A stretch of DNA of 64,000 bases from Trichosphaerium sp. ATCC 40318 (lineage: Eukaryota > Discosea > Flabellinia > Trichosidae): contig JALMLS010000480.1 of NCBI GenBank assembly GCA_038496445.1, forward strand, positions 186,001-250,000, given 5' to 3'. Positions 34,408 to 45,920 of the stretch are shown in pieces. Numbering within the stretch: position 1 is the stretch's first letter; every line of letters starts with the position of its first letter. The notes beneath the pieces were generated by a model that worked only from the letters and a program-made list of their open reading frames with translations, was not told the origin of the DNA and searched no databases. The position numbers were made by a program, and so were the translations under genes.

Positions 34408-35966
34408 TTATGCAGGAAAGTTTTGCGGTTGGTAATCTTGTGCTGCATCTTGACGTGTCAGAACAGTATCAAAAAAATTAGGTGAATGATAGAATTCATG
34501 AGAAGGTAGAATATCTCTATTGAAAGCTTCCAAGTCACGTAAAAACCCAGTCTGTGTAACATTTCTAGCTTGGAAAATACCTTGCCTTGAGTCCCAAACA
34601 AATATACTTCTACCAGTATGATAAAGATCAATAAGCTCTGTATGCTGTACGCTAACTGCATGGTATCTATTCTCCTTCATATTGATCTTAATACCTATAC
34701 CTTGATACCCAACAGTGATGTAATTACGGCTTGTACTAAGCCCGTAAGGATACAGTTCAAGAGGAGCAGCAAAGAGAGTAGGTGTAACAATAGATATACC
34801 AACAAAGTTATCTATAAGAGTGTTATGAGTAACAACAGCTCTCACTGGACCGTTTAAAGATAAAGCTCCCTTTGGTAGACTTCCATCGTCAGTATCACGT
34901 TGACCATTGATATAATTGAATCTTATGTAGATGACATTTGCGTTTGCAACATAAACACCACATGACTTAGGATAATTGATAGTATTATGTTCAATTATGA
35001 CATCCGTAGGACGAATACCTCCTGTATGATAGGCTCCATCCTCATGTGTATCATCAATAACATAAGCGTTATGGTATACAAGAATACCATAGGCACCGCT
35101 ATCATTTGGTATCTCACTACTATACCCGGCACCAACAATGACATTGTTAGTTACAGTAAGATTTTTTACACCTACACAAGAAATAAATAAGAACCAATGC
35201 CTTCTTATATTGACTACGTACCACTCCAAGCGGCTAAAGCGCCCTTGATATACTGGGCTTGGAATCCGTTACCATCGATAACTATATCTTCGATAGTTCC
35301 ATTAGGAGAGGTCCGAGAACCAATCAAACCGATGCCAAATGCTGCTGAACCAATGTTGTCCGGATATTGAGCGTTCCCTGTCTTTGAATGGAACTGACAT
35401 CTTGTGATACTTAATTCACGTATCTTTAGCGTATCATGAAGATTTAATAATGATATCCAGTACGGTGCCATGAAGTTCTCAAAAGAGCAAGATGTTACTT
35501 TTATATTGACCATATCTTGACTTGGTACAGGAAATCCGTACGTCGCTACATTTGCACCGTCGTTATCGATAGTAAAGGAAATAGCGTTACCAACAGCGCC
35601 ACGTCCTTTAAAACCAATACTGGTAAAGAATACGTTGCCTGCAACGTTTCTTACGTGAAAAACGCTCGCAAAGCCCTGAGCGCCCGTTCCACCGATAATA
35701 AGCTGTGATATTGCAGCTCCGTCGCCATAAATATGTACTGGGCCGCGTATTACGAGACCTAGAGCGTTGTTTGCGTCGAAGTAGTATTGACCAGCAGGAA
35801 TGCGAAGATTGTTGTTTTGCGCTATAGCATCGTCTATTGCAGCTTGAAACGAGGCTGTATTGTCAGTAGAACCATCACCTAACGCTCCATAATCTAACAC
35901 GGAAAGTTGTGCTGAAATAGATACGCAGGTAATGCACAACAATATAATTAGTTGTGTTTGCATCAC
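34408..35966 (-). CDS. secreted pectate-lyase-like beta-helix protein (502 aa)
   Basis: Two exons, 35222-35966 and 34408-35171, make exactly 503 codons. A signal peptide MMQTQLIILLCITCVSISAQ leads into VLDYGALGDGSTDNTASFQ, the hallmark N-terminal motif of Pectate_lyase_3/GH28-like right-handed beta helices, followed by the short-turn repeats typical of that fold (VTNNVIVG, IIEHNTINYPKSCGVYV, VTHNTLIDNFVGISI). Members act on polysaccharides or are phage/host surface proteins; catalytic residues cannot be assigned here because they differ between subfamilies. A secreted carbohydrate-binding or -cleaving role is likely, perhaps in feeding on bacteria or in cell-wall contact. Confidence 0.85.
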
Positions 35967-36433
35967 TAGAAGTGTTGTTTGCTTTTAGATTGAGCTATTT
36001 GAAATTGCTGGACTTGACAACTCTTACAGTAGTCTTTACGCAACTGTTAGGTGTAGTACTAGTCCGCTAACAATGCAATGTGAACGGCTTACAAAAAAGG
36101 AAACAATGGGCTTTTTCGGAAGAGAAATCCTGAAAAACAAACTTGTGTTAGATTTAGTGGTTGGTTTCCTACTATTGTATGAACTTATCTCTGAGCACAC
36201 TCAATAAAAGTCACCTGTTTCTGGTAGTTACGTATACACACCTCATAATCCTTACAGGAAATCTATTGTACAATTACACTACTTTGTTTTCTGATAATCC
36301 TGTCTTCATACATCAAGCTTGGTGTTCTTCGAGAAAAAAGTTTACCACGCAAACCTTCATTTGTATACGACTACTGAACTATCAAAGAAGTATCATGGGC
36401 TTTGCAAAGCTTATAAACCCATGTTCCTTATGG
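35967..36433. other. intergenic
   Basis: About 470 bases; no supported exon. Confidence 0.35.
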
Positions 36434-36867
36434 TCAGCCCCCTCCACAACCTCCCATAAATCCAACATTTCCTAAAAAACACGTGAGCCAAAAAAAACAA
36501 TTAATTAAGTTGAAACTGACCTAAGTCTCTTCTTCTTCTTGATGGTCCTGTTCTTGGAGTATATGTACGTCGTTGAGGTTCTTGTTTATCCCCAGAAGGC
36601 GTAGCGGTAGGGTTTATAAACGAATTGAAGCTTTGAGAGCGTAAATAGGCAGAAGTATCATGATAACACGTACAATAGCTGGAGGTGTTCGTAAAACGCC
36701 AAAATGATAGCGTATAAGTACGTCAACAATAAGTTAACGCTTTCTTTACTATTCCCATATTGTGTAGGTCCAGAGGTACCAATAGCTTTTACTTTACACT
36801 TTGAGCAACATAGAATGTTGTAAATCTCGTTTGGTGGAAGTATTTTGCCTTTATGTACTAGAACCAT
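36434..36867 (-). CDS. selenoprotein-K-like protein with Cys in place of Sec
   Basis: Start MVLVHKGKIL matches the pattern of SelK N-termini. A hydrophobic segment (LYAIILAFYEHLQLFFNSF) joins across a GTACGT intron to FINPTATPSGDKQEPQ, an Arg-rich part (TPRTGPSRRRRDLG), and through a second intron ending CACGTGTTTTTTAG to NVGFMGGCGGG. SelK ends in a glycine-rich tail with one selenocysteine near the end; here the matching place is GGC, a cysteine, and TGA follows a few codons later. SelK is an ER membrane protein linked to palmitoylation and ER-associated degradation. The segment between residue 10 and the helix may hold another intron. Moderate confidence only. Confidence 0.5.
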
Positions 36868-37496
36868 TATGTTAGTGTACTACAAACGTTTATAACGCGA
36901 ATAAAGGCGTTTTTGGTAATTTGTACTTGCGTAGCTTCAAGCGCCTAGTTGATACTCCAGTCGCTTTACAAATGCGCTTGTAAAGGTTCCAGGATGCTTC
37001 TTTTGGGTTGTATAATACCTACATTTACAATCAATACTAGAACGCTTTTTACAGTTATCATACATGATAGTTAGTACCCGAGTAACGAATGGTAATCTTT
37101 TCAGTCATAATACTGGTAGTGACTCAGCATGCCTGTAAAACACTTAACGATTCTTAAGCGGCAGAGATTTTCGACCTGGCACGTGGTGAAAACAATGCAA
37201 TGTGAGCTAAAAGTTTCCAGTAGCCACTGTACAAAGTTACGCAATGTATTTATGGAGTACTTTTTATCTCAAAGAAAACACGCGAAAACTAATCTTATGA
37301 ACAATTTTTGCTTTGCTTCATCAAGTATTTGAAATAGAGGGAGGGCTTAACAAGTTGTTTCAATAAACAATCACGTGGAATTTGTACCAGTAAATGTAAA
37401 TGTAAAAGATTGTTTCGTTGCTTTTTGACATTAGCACTGGAACATTTGCTACGCCTCCCTCATTCTTTCAAGACATTCCATGGAGTCCTTATTTCC
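36868..37496. other. intergenic
   Basis: Open frames at 37129-37332 have no support. CACGTG at about 37180 and 37371. Confidence 0.35.
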
Positions 37497-37519
37497 TTGA
37501 GATAATGATTGTTTTATTT

Positions 37520-39045
37520 CTATTGGGACAATAATTGAATCCTAAGAGCGTTCATCTCTGGTGTGATCTTAAAATAGACATCAATCACGTGTTAATATTT
37601 TTGAAACGTCAAGTAATTATATTGTGGGGTACGTACTTTGATACATGTTGATGTTGATACACCAGGGTAAAATACGTTTATAGGCAAAGTTATGGTGTCA
37701 GGTACTATGTTGTATAGTTCTCGAATGCCTAAATATTAAATGATTATTGTTATCCTCTTTGTATTTGTTGAAATACCTGTTGTCTTATCAACAAGAAAAG
37801 TCGCCCTTGAAAACAAATCTGTTGTTAGAAGTTTACTCTCAGAGAACATCGTTAAAAAAATTATTGAGCTTTCATAGTCAGTTCCAAGAGGTTCAAGTGC
37901 TTTTACATCAATTATGCAAGGATCTGTACTGAGAACAGATGTGTCAAATTTCACTAAGCGGGAAATCGCATCCATAGATACAGACAAGTATGAAGTATCA
38001 CCATCAATCTCCACTAAAAAAAACAATGCGAGTGAGACAATTGTCCGTTTCAGTCAAGTTAGTCAACCCGTTATTTCGCCAGTTATTTTTGGCTCTTCCA
38101 GCACTGTATTTGTATTGTAGTATGCATTGGAGCACTTATGACGAAAAAAATAAATGGCGAAATAAAGGGTTGACTAACTTTACTGAAACGGCAGTTAAAA
38201 TGGCTAACGTACTTGCATAGACCCGTGCCATACTAACTATTACAGTACAAGAGGTGATTGGCTGTATACAATCATTTGGATTTGAGATATCAATATGATA
38301 GCGGTTAATGAAGAACCCACGGGCAAACGTGATTCCATAGAAATCTGTTTCATCAATAAATTGCCCATCAAAAAATTCAGCTGCTAAAGAACCCCTACAT
38401 ATCTCGTTATTTTCTAAGTCTTTGTAAATAAATTGTGTATTTGGTCCAGTTGAGGATGAACAAGTAAGAAGAACTCTTTCGCCATCTAATGAAGGTACTA
38501 AATTACAAATCAGTCAAGTTTCATTTTCCCACAGATATTCACTTGTTTCCAGACGCACATAAAAATGGAATTTCAAACTCTTCAGTTGTAGGCATGAATT
38601 GAGCGGTAATACCAAATGATTCCAGACCTAAATCAAATTAGTAAAAAGAACCTTTGAGCTACTACAGTATCGACAATGCCTTTCCGGCATTGAAGTATTT
38701 TCACGTGCTCACAATTTACAATTGTGGAAAGCCAAAACGCTAGGCGACATTCGGCAAAACAGGCACCTTACACCTGACACGCCATATCGAAATACAACAC
38801 GCCGAGATGAGCGAAAAGTAGTGTAATACATCCACTCAAAATTGTTTTAAGCTAAAATACAACAGCGATAACATTTGCTGCGCTGTACCATTTAATTCCA
38901 AGTCTGTTTTGTATACTTCGACTGTAGCAGTGTCAGAATCTGTTTCTACAGGATGAATAAAGCCAGGAAGATAGTTCTGGCATGTAGAAAGCGTGAAAAA
39001 GATAGATATCACAACGAATAGTGTAGCGTTGGACATGTGGTTCAT
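37520..39045 (-). CDS. secreted protein, left copy of inverted pair (295 aa)
   Basis: Six exons join in phase: 38889-39045, 38559-38627, 38213-38497, 37777-38013, 37637-37728 and 37520-37567, making 296 codons. MNHMSNATLFVVISIFFTLS is a signal peptide ending before CQNYLPGF. Mature parts include VETDSDTATVEVYKTDLELN, QFIYKDLENNEICRGS, INRYHIDISNPNDC, FDTSVLSTDPCIIDV and YPGVSTSTCIKITPEMNALR. Cysteines are few and evenly spaced, and no membrane helix follows the signal. No family was recognised. An upstream in-frame ATG (39078) is possible. The start is 564 bases from the start of its head-to-head partner, so both share one palindromic promoter. Confidence 0.75.
38035..38192. mobile_element. 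foldback (MITE-like) element inside an intron
   Basis: About 158 bases that fold on themselves: CCGTTTCAGT...AGTTAGTCAACCC...TTATTTCGCCA on one side recur inverted on the other, giving arms of roughly 45 bases around a 60-base loop. The matching intron of the right-hand gene copy is 54 bases against 199 here, so the difference is almost exactly this element. No coding capacity. A non-autonomous transposon is likely, though a local inverted duplication cannot be excluded. Confidence 0.55.
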
Positions 39046-39608
39046 ATTGCGACAACTTCTTGAAAAAAAAACTGCCAAACAACTTCAAATTGATTTGACC
39101 GCTTTTATTGATAATTACACCAACTAATCAAGTAACCATAACACTCTGAGTCTATTTTTTAGCATTACAGAGATAATTGACAGTTCTGATACACATAGAA
39201 CATCAATGTGAACCCACATGTCAACTTCTCAATGACAGCCTAGGTTTTTTTTGAAGAAAAATATGGAGTAAATAAGACAATCTGTATATTGTCTCAAAGC
39301 CTCCGTATCATGTGCTTATGTGAGATCGATATTGTAAAAAGCATCATTGTGGAAACTAGCTATTTTTTCTTCAAAAAACAACTCGCCAGTTATTGAGAAG
39401 TGACATGTACGTTCACATTGAGGTTCTATGTGCACAAGAACTGTCAATTATCTCTGTTATGCTAAAAAATTGGAAACACAACGCCACAGTAATCTGATTA
39501 GGTGTAATCACTAAAATAGATATCACAAAACGGTAGTCAGCAACCTTTCACCAAAATGTTTTTCAAAGTTGTTGTGTGTTTTTTTTCTATTCAAGTACTT
39601 GCCGCAAT
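39046..39608. promoter_or_regulatory. palindromic shared promoter of the inverted gene pair
   Basis: Contains the inner parts of both repeat arms and the 95-base unique centre (about 39261-39355). Because the arms are symmetrical, each gene has nearly the same upstream sequence. Confidence 0.5.
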
Positions 39609-40975
39609 ATGAACCACATGTCCAATAAAACACTTTTGGTTGTGATGTCGATCTTTTTTACGCTTTCCACATGCCAGAACTATCTTCCTGGCTACGTTCT
39701 TATTGTAGAAACAGATTCTGACACTGCTACAGTCGAAGTATACAAAACAGACTTGGAATTAAATGGTACAGCAGCAAATGTTATCGCTGTCGTATTTTAG
39801 CTTAAAACAATTTTGAGTGGATGTAATACACTACTTTTCGCTCATCTTGGCGTGTTGTATTCCGAAATCACGTTTTCCTGAGCCTGTTTTTTGCAATTGT
39901 ACAAAAATTGGTGAAAGCTGTTTTTGTGAGCAAGTAATACTTCAATGCTTTGATTGTCGTTGTTGATACTGTAGCAGCTCAAAGGTCTTTTTACTAATTT
40001 TCTTTAGGTCTGGAACAACTAGGTATTACCGCTCAATTCATGCCTACAACTGCACAGTTTGAATTTCCTTATTTATGTGCGTCTGGAAACAAGTGAATAT
40101 CTGTGGGAAAATGAAACTTGACTGATTTGTAATTTAGTACCTTCATTAGATGGCGAGAACATTCTCCTTTCTTATGCATCTGCAGAGCCTGAAGCAAATA
40201 CACAATTTATTTACAAAGACTTAGAAAACAACGAGATATGTAGGGGTTCTGTAGATGTTCAAATTATTGATGCGCAATTTATTGATGAAACAGCTTTTTA
40301 TGTATTCACGTTTGACCGCGGTTACTTCATTAACCGCTATCATGTTGATATCTCAAATCCAAATGATTGTATATCTGAACCAATCACAACTTGTTCACTG
40401 AGGATTAGTTTGGCCCGTTCTAGTACATTACCTTTTAAAATGTAGTGTTTCTAAGTTAGTTTTTTTTTTACTTCAGTTCTGATTGATGGTGATACAACGT
40501 ACTTGTCTGCAATTTTTGAAACTCCTACAATGCAGACTGGGTAGATATTGAAATTTGATACATCTATTCTCAGTACAGATCCTTGTGTGATTGATTTCAA
40601 CATGTTTGAACCTGTTGGCCCTGAATATGAAAGCTTAGCCATATCTTTAACAACATTCTCTGATACTAAACTGATGGCTACAGATATTCAGAGAAGAACG
40701 ACTTTTCTTGTAGATAAGACAACAGGTATTTCAAACAAATACAAAAGAGGATAACAATAATCATTTAATATTTAGGCATTCAAGAACCATACAACATGGT
40801 ACCTGACAGCATACCTCTGGCTTTAAATGTATTTTATCCTGGTGTATCAACATGTATCAAAGTACGTACCCCAATATAATTACTTGACGTTTCAAAAAAT
40901 TAACACGTGATTGATGTCTATTTTAAGATCACACCAGAGATGAACGCTCTTAGGATTCAATTATTGTCCCAATAG
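39609..40975 (+). CDS. secreted protein, right copy, with an in-frame stop
   Basis: Exons 39609-39765, 40008-40076, 40138-40422, 40477-40725, 40776-40861 and 40928-40975 mirror the left copy, and exons 1-3 and 6 have identical lengths to it. Exon 4 carries TAG at 40542-40544. If 40541-40573 (GTAGAT...CTCAG, 33 bases) were removed as an intron, the frame would stay open and rejoin at TDPCVIDFNMFEP. Otherwise the product stops after about 190 residues. Signal peptide NHMSNKTLLVVMSIFFTLS is intact. So this is either a gene with a stop-bypassing mini-intron or a young pseudogene. Confidence 0.6.
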
Positions 40976-40998
40976 AAATAAAACAATCATTATCTCAA

Positions 40999-41465
40999 TA
41001 GAAATAAAGCAAGTATTTTGATATCATGTGTCAGTGCACAGCGCAGTATTGTTCTGTGGCGGGTTTAATGTCTGATAAAGCTTAACATATCGGCTTAGCC
41101 AATGGAACAACCAAAGTCAGCCAAATAGCTCCCATGACTTTTTTTCATTGCAAGCCATTTGATAACAGTTAGTGTATTCAAAATCACGTTGTACCATGCC
41201 TTGTGCTAATGTCGCTAACTTTACCCTGAGCCAGTTACATATTATAAAAATACTCAGTGCTCCTATTGTCCGTTGCAAGCAAGTTTGCAGAGAAAAACAA
41301 CAAACATCATTTCCTTTTGATGAAAAAGGTTGTTTGTTTGGTTGTAGTGGGAGATAGGTTGAGGAGTTTGAATTGTACAAACCATTGAAGGTAACTTACA
41401 TTCGGACGTTTGAGAAACTAAAAGAATGAAAGAGATATTGCTCAACTCTGACTTAAGTTCTACAA
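40999..41465. other. intergenic
   Basis: No supported gene; open frames on both strands at 41117-41380 mirror each other. Confidence 0.3.
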
Positions 41466-41900
41466 TCACTTATTGAACGCTATAGTGCTCCGTTCAAATA
41501 TGGGTTGCTGTACATCACCTGAATAAATGATTTCAAGGTCATCAAACGTCACATTGGACGGAAGTGTATTATCTACACCTTTAATGCGGTTGGTGCTTTT
41601 GAGTATGAGAAAACACCAGCTGATTCGATGTAAAAGATGACGTTTGTTGTATTGTCATCAAAAGATACTAGCGAACAGTTAAACAACAGTTTATGGAAAT
41701 AAAAATGTTGCAAAAAAAACATACATTAAACCCTTGAATTGTGACCGCTGGACGTGCATCTCCATAAACAATTAATATACCTATATCAACAGATGCACCT
41801 AATGCAATAATAAGATGCTTGAGGTATTGCAGCTGGGAGAAAAGGTGTCTACTGGCTCAACAATAAAAGGATTATCAGATCTCTTTGACGACTAGATTAT
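41466..41900 (-). pseudogene. 3' remnant of a gene of unknown family
   Basis: Three exon-like pieces end in a stop at 41466: HLIIALGASVDIGILIVYGD with ARPAVTIQGFN, then SFDDNTTNVIFYIESAGVFS, and VDNTLPSNVTFDDLEIIYSG with QQPIFERSTIAFNK. The style (short strands, N-x-T sites) suits an extracellular beta-rich protein. No start, signal peptide or upstream exons were found before the next gene, so it may be truncated. Confidence 0.4.
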
Positions 41901-42093
41901 CATATATGATACATTCTTTCTCTTATGTGGACTGAATTTCTAATCACAAAGCTGGCATGGCTCATCCCTTCACTTCGAAAATTTCGACTGTTGTGAGTAC
42001 GTAGTACTTAAATTTTGCAAGAACGGCTTTTGGTGAATATTTGTTGACGTTCCAACAAAGCTATCAAATCAGTCTAATGAGTGAATTGAGCAT

Positions 42094-44720
42094 TTATTGT
42101 ATGTACAATGGGAATATTGAAATGAAAGGGTTCTTGAATCCAACAACATCAGAGCGTAGTATGGTATCACTTTCTGCAGCAACCATCATTCTTGACTCTG
42201 GTTCTTGATCATCTGACTTGTCATCATCCTCACTATTGGCCAATTCATTGTCGTCATTGCCCAACTTATCTTCGCCATCATGATGCTCATGCTTTTTATT
42301 TATTGAAGGCCCTGTAGCAGCTGGCTTTTTCGATTGTTCTTCAAGAAGACTTGAGTATTGGCTAATGGTTTTTAATAAGAAACCTGCGAAACACGTGGTT
42401 GCTACAAGAAGCTGTTTCAAAAAGATATTTTTTCAAAAAAAATGAGAAAAAAAAAGTACCTTGCTGCTAATGATACAACACTGAATCCACTGTCGCTGCT
42501 GTTACCTGAGTCTTCTTCTGGTTCAAATTCATACTCTCTATGGATGTTCATTTTTTTAATCTGTCTATCACGTGGATGTCCACATACTTGAACTGGAAAC
42601 GCAACATTGACACGCTTAACTATCAAAGATTAAGTAAACCTCAATGTTTGTAGCAATCATCGATGACGTACATGTGCTGAACTTTCCTTTTACTTTGACT
42701 TGATATGTACGTAAAACAGCAGATGTATTATGAAGTGATGGCCAGTATCGATTATTTGGAATCTTGAAGTTCATTGTATACTGTTTCTTAAAAGTATCTC
42801 CTGGTTCTATTTTAATATCTTCTTTGATATTGAACATTGTACACCTTAACACGTTTAAGTGAAACAAACGTATTGAACGTTTTTAGTGTACCTATTTGCT
42901 GTAGCAGACCCCATAGCTCTAAGCGTTCTCCTCATCTTGAGTTTGATATTGGTTATTTTAAGTGGCTTTGCAGTGACGTTTTCAATAGTCTGGATAAAAC
43001 AAACAAAGTAAGTTTTGTTGAATACTTCACATAGTCTATTAAGACTTTTTTGGAAATAAACAGCTACTTACCATTGAAAACTCAAGTACTCTTGGGTCGT
43101 CAATGTAGATCACTGGATTTTTATACTGAACAGTAAATTTGACACCAGTTTTAGGATGAGCGAATATTAACTTGTCTGGAAAGTCAGCTTCATCCATTTG
43201 TTCTGCCACATCAATAAATGCCGCTACAGCTCTGATTAATATTTACACAAGTAACAGAGGAACAGTAAAATAAGAAAGACAGTCGTACCACAACAAAGTT
43301 CAGGATGAGTTGGTGCTCTTTTCATGTGCTTCAGCTTTTGGTATTTACCATGGTATGCTCTAACTTGATAAATAATCTTACCGATATCGCCACTTTTTGT
43401 CATGTAAGATGAAGGGAGACCATGAGGTATTGGTAAACAAAAAGGGTATGAATGGTGACCAGGCGGGATACCCTTTAAAAATAACTTAATCAAAGAAAGA
43501 AGAAAATATTATGCAGGGTTTACAAACAAACTGACAGACGTACATCTTCAAAAGTGCCTTCCAACTTGTACTGCTTATTTATAATTGGTTTTGTTGCAGT
43601 GTATGTTGTACTGCTTTTTCCATGGCTCCTTGTCCATGTACAATACTCCTATAATCATACATAAGTTTAAAGGATATCTTGATCTCAAGGATGAACTTAC
43701 ATAGCCATGGAGTACGATGCAAATACCATCTTCTGGTTTAACATGAAATGGTGTTGAGAAATGAACAACACCAGAAACGGTTCCTCCTGTGTGATACGTC
43801 TTAAGAGGGACACTCATTGACATTTCAGGTAGACGTCTATCATGTGTGAGCAATAAAGCAAAACAAAAAAAAAAGAGATGAAGTGCAAGCATTGCCGGTC
43901 ACGTCTTTTTGTTTCGTACCTTTTAGCATTTTTAATGACTTTGGGTATCATAGATTCGGTACTCATTGTCATTCTGAAATGGATTTTCATGTCAGGGAAT
44001 CCTTGAGCACCAAAATCGATCCAAATATCTCTGTACAACAATTAGTCAGTAAAAAGTAATCACTGAACACAACTTACTGTTCATCTCCTGGTTGGAATTT
44101 CATAAAGTCAGGGAACAATTGAGCTACAACCTAGTGAATGTCATAAGTTGATGCGTTTGTATGGCTATCAAAGAACAGTTTTCAGCAACAAGTTGCGTTA
44201 TCTCGGTCACGCGCTTCGAGCGCAAATATGATATAATGTGCGTAAACTTTGTTACGCACGAGATAATGTCAACACGAGCAAAATTATAACTCCCACGTGT
44301 TTTTTTGGCGTAAAGTGACACTTACCTCTTTCGAAGACATGAACTTTTTTGTCTTAACTTTAATTTCTAGTGGCGATAAAACGTCTTGATTTATCAATAA
44401 GATGAGTCGTTGATAGTAAGGTCTCTTTGTAAGGTTTATTGCTAATAAAAACTTGTAAATACCTTTCTTTCGCGTTGAATAGAGTATAAAAAGCGATTAT
44501 GAAGGTTTTATTGCTGTTCGGAGTGCATCGCCAGAAAATAGTTTTAAAACGTACCAGATGTCTTCGCATTCTCTTTGTTATGACTAATACTCACCAACAC
44601 GTTGTTCTCTACAGGAAATCCTATTGCTTCGCAAACTTCAATCCGTACGACGCGCACGGTTTGTAGTTGTTTACTTAAACGATATTCAGCAGAGTAGGGA
44701 AGCATCATAGGAGGTTCCAT
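42094..44720 (-). CDS. C2-like plus arrestin-domain protein, copy 1
   Basis: Start MEPPMMLPYSAEYRLSKQL at 44720; first exons 44595-44720 and 44326-44451 join in phase. The N-terminal part (VVRIEVCEAIGFPVENNVL, LLAINLTKRPYYQRLILLIN) resembles a C2-type beta sandwich. Then an arrestin fold: YHTGGTVSGVVHFSTPFHVK, IVLHGYV, the LPPG-like GIPPGHHSYPFCLPIPHGLP, IGKIIYQVRAYHGKY, and the C-lobe with FKIPNN and RTYQVKVKGKFSTC. The tail is acidic (NDDNELANSEDDDKSDDQEP). Dictyostelium AdcB/AdcC have C2 plus arrestin cores and act in receptor signalling and trafficking, so a similar adaptor role is inferred. Read against copy 2, silent changes predominate in the chosen frame of exon 2. Confidence 0.75.
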
Positions 44721-45204
44721 GGTTGTAAGAATACTTTCAATAAACCCTTGTTTAAGCCTGGGTGTGCACTACCCGAAGCCAGTTCCCTGAACCTGTCCCA
44801 AGATTATGCGCTATTGGGTCAAAGTCTACAACTCTGTTCGTCAATTCTCAAACCGTTCTGTCCTATGTTTATCCTGTTCTGGACACCCTTCCCAACATTA
44901 TTGTTCATTGAACAAAGCACGCACTGTACAACCCAAACACGTGTTCAATTTTGACTTACTGACCTGCTCTGGTAAAAGTTTTCGTTCTTGTTTTCTCGCT
45001 TGCAATAACAAACGCCTGTAATAATACAAAAAAAAAAGTAAACGCTTTTCTTTTAAAACACGTGGTCATCAAACATTCTCTTTGTCAGAAAATTAGCCTC
45101 TAATGGCATCAAAGCGCAAGGCACCAATTATTAAGATATTCCATTGCCATAATTACAACTAACACCACAAATAGCGAGGCACTGCAAAATCGGCTGCTTC
45201 TGGC
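44721..45204. other. spacer of the tandem duplication
   Basis: About 480 bases between copy 1 and the F-box/MORN gene. Parts of it (44731-44830) recur upstream of copy 2 (48500-48580 and again 48595-48640). Confidence 0.45.
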
Positions 45205-45693
45205 TTGTTGAACCTTCCAGTAGAGTTACACCTCTATATTATCGATTTAAGCTATGAGGTGTATTTGCGGTGGCCTCTACTATCAAAATACGCAGCGACA
45301 ACAACAAGGTTTGATGATTGTCTGAATAAACACGGAAAATGGCTGAAACAAAAGAAGAACTCTTCATATTCACAACTTATAAAACAACAATATTGGATGC
45401 ATGGTAAACGACATGGAGAGTATAAGAGTTGGCACACGAATGATCAGTTATCAAAGCAATGTTGTTACATCAACGGTTTGAAAGAAGGAGAATACAAAAC
45501 GTGGTACTGTACTGGTAATGTGTTGCAAGAGTTTCATTTTGTCCATGATAATCTAAACGGAGACTACAAAGTGTGGCACGCCAATGGTCAATTGTATGTC
45601 CATTGCAATTATATCAACGGCATACTCAATGGACAGTACAAACAATGGAATTGTAACGGTGAAGTAAACACTGATTGTACATATGAATGGTGA
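45205..45693 (+). CDS. F-box-like/MORN_2-repeat protein, start unclear
   Basis: Frame LNLPVELHLYIIDLSYEVYL and RWPLLSKYAATTTRF parallels the paralogue at 19142-19798 closely, followed by repeats HGKRHGEYKSWHTNDQLSKQ, EGEYKTWYCTGNVLQ, NGDYKVWHANGQLYV and NGQYKQWNCNGEV. No ATG stands before the F-box; the frame begins at TTG 45205, so a short 5' exon (an ATG at about 45102 is a candidate) or 5' truncation is needed. It sits on the opposite strand between the two arrestin copies. Confidence 0.6.
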   Translation: MLNLPVELHLYIIDLSYEVYLRWPLLSKYAATTTRFDDCLNKHGKWLKQKKNSSYSQLIKQQYWMHGKRHGEYKSWHTNDQLSKQCCYINGLKEGEYKTWYCTGNVLQEFHFVHDNLNGDYKVWHANGQLYVHCNYINGILNGQYKQWNCNGEVNTDCTYEW

Positions 45694-45920
45694 CAGAGCG
45701 TTGGCAACAAACATTATCTTTCTTTAGTCCAAACTTAGTTTATCAACTATTAAATAGTTATTGAATGACAGTAAACTGTTTACCATTCCTTCTATCACTA
45801 AGAAAAACAACTAAATGCAAAGTTCAAGTAGCTCATGGATTTGGAACTAGTACACTTGATAACCATAATCTTATGGCTACCAAAGACTAGGGTGCTTTCT
45901 TATTCAGTCATTTTGTATAT

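Larger units (their letters stand above)
37497..40998. repeat. large inverted repeat, arms 37497-39260 and 39356-40998
   Basis: Sequence running leftward from 39260 matches sequence running rightward from 39356. Outer ends agree (the 37497-37640 end, with GTACGTACCCCAATATAATT read on the minus strand, equals 40862 onward), and inner ends agree (the word TGTCAATTATCTCTGT near 39175 and 39450). The centre, about 95 bases, is unique. Arms differ by point changes, small indels and one 145-base insertion in the left arm, so the duplication is not recent. Confidence 0.85.

Noticed and set aside
39576-39608. Upstream extension of the right secreted protein
   Set aside because: No ATG before 39609 in frame; the signal peptide fits the ATG at 39609.
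44555-44594. Extension of the arrestin first exon through a 22-base gap
   Set aside because: Comparing copies, changes are mostly silent in the other frame of exon 2, which needs the splice at 44594.
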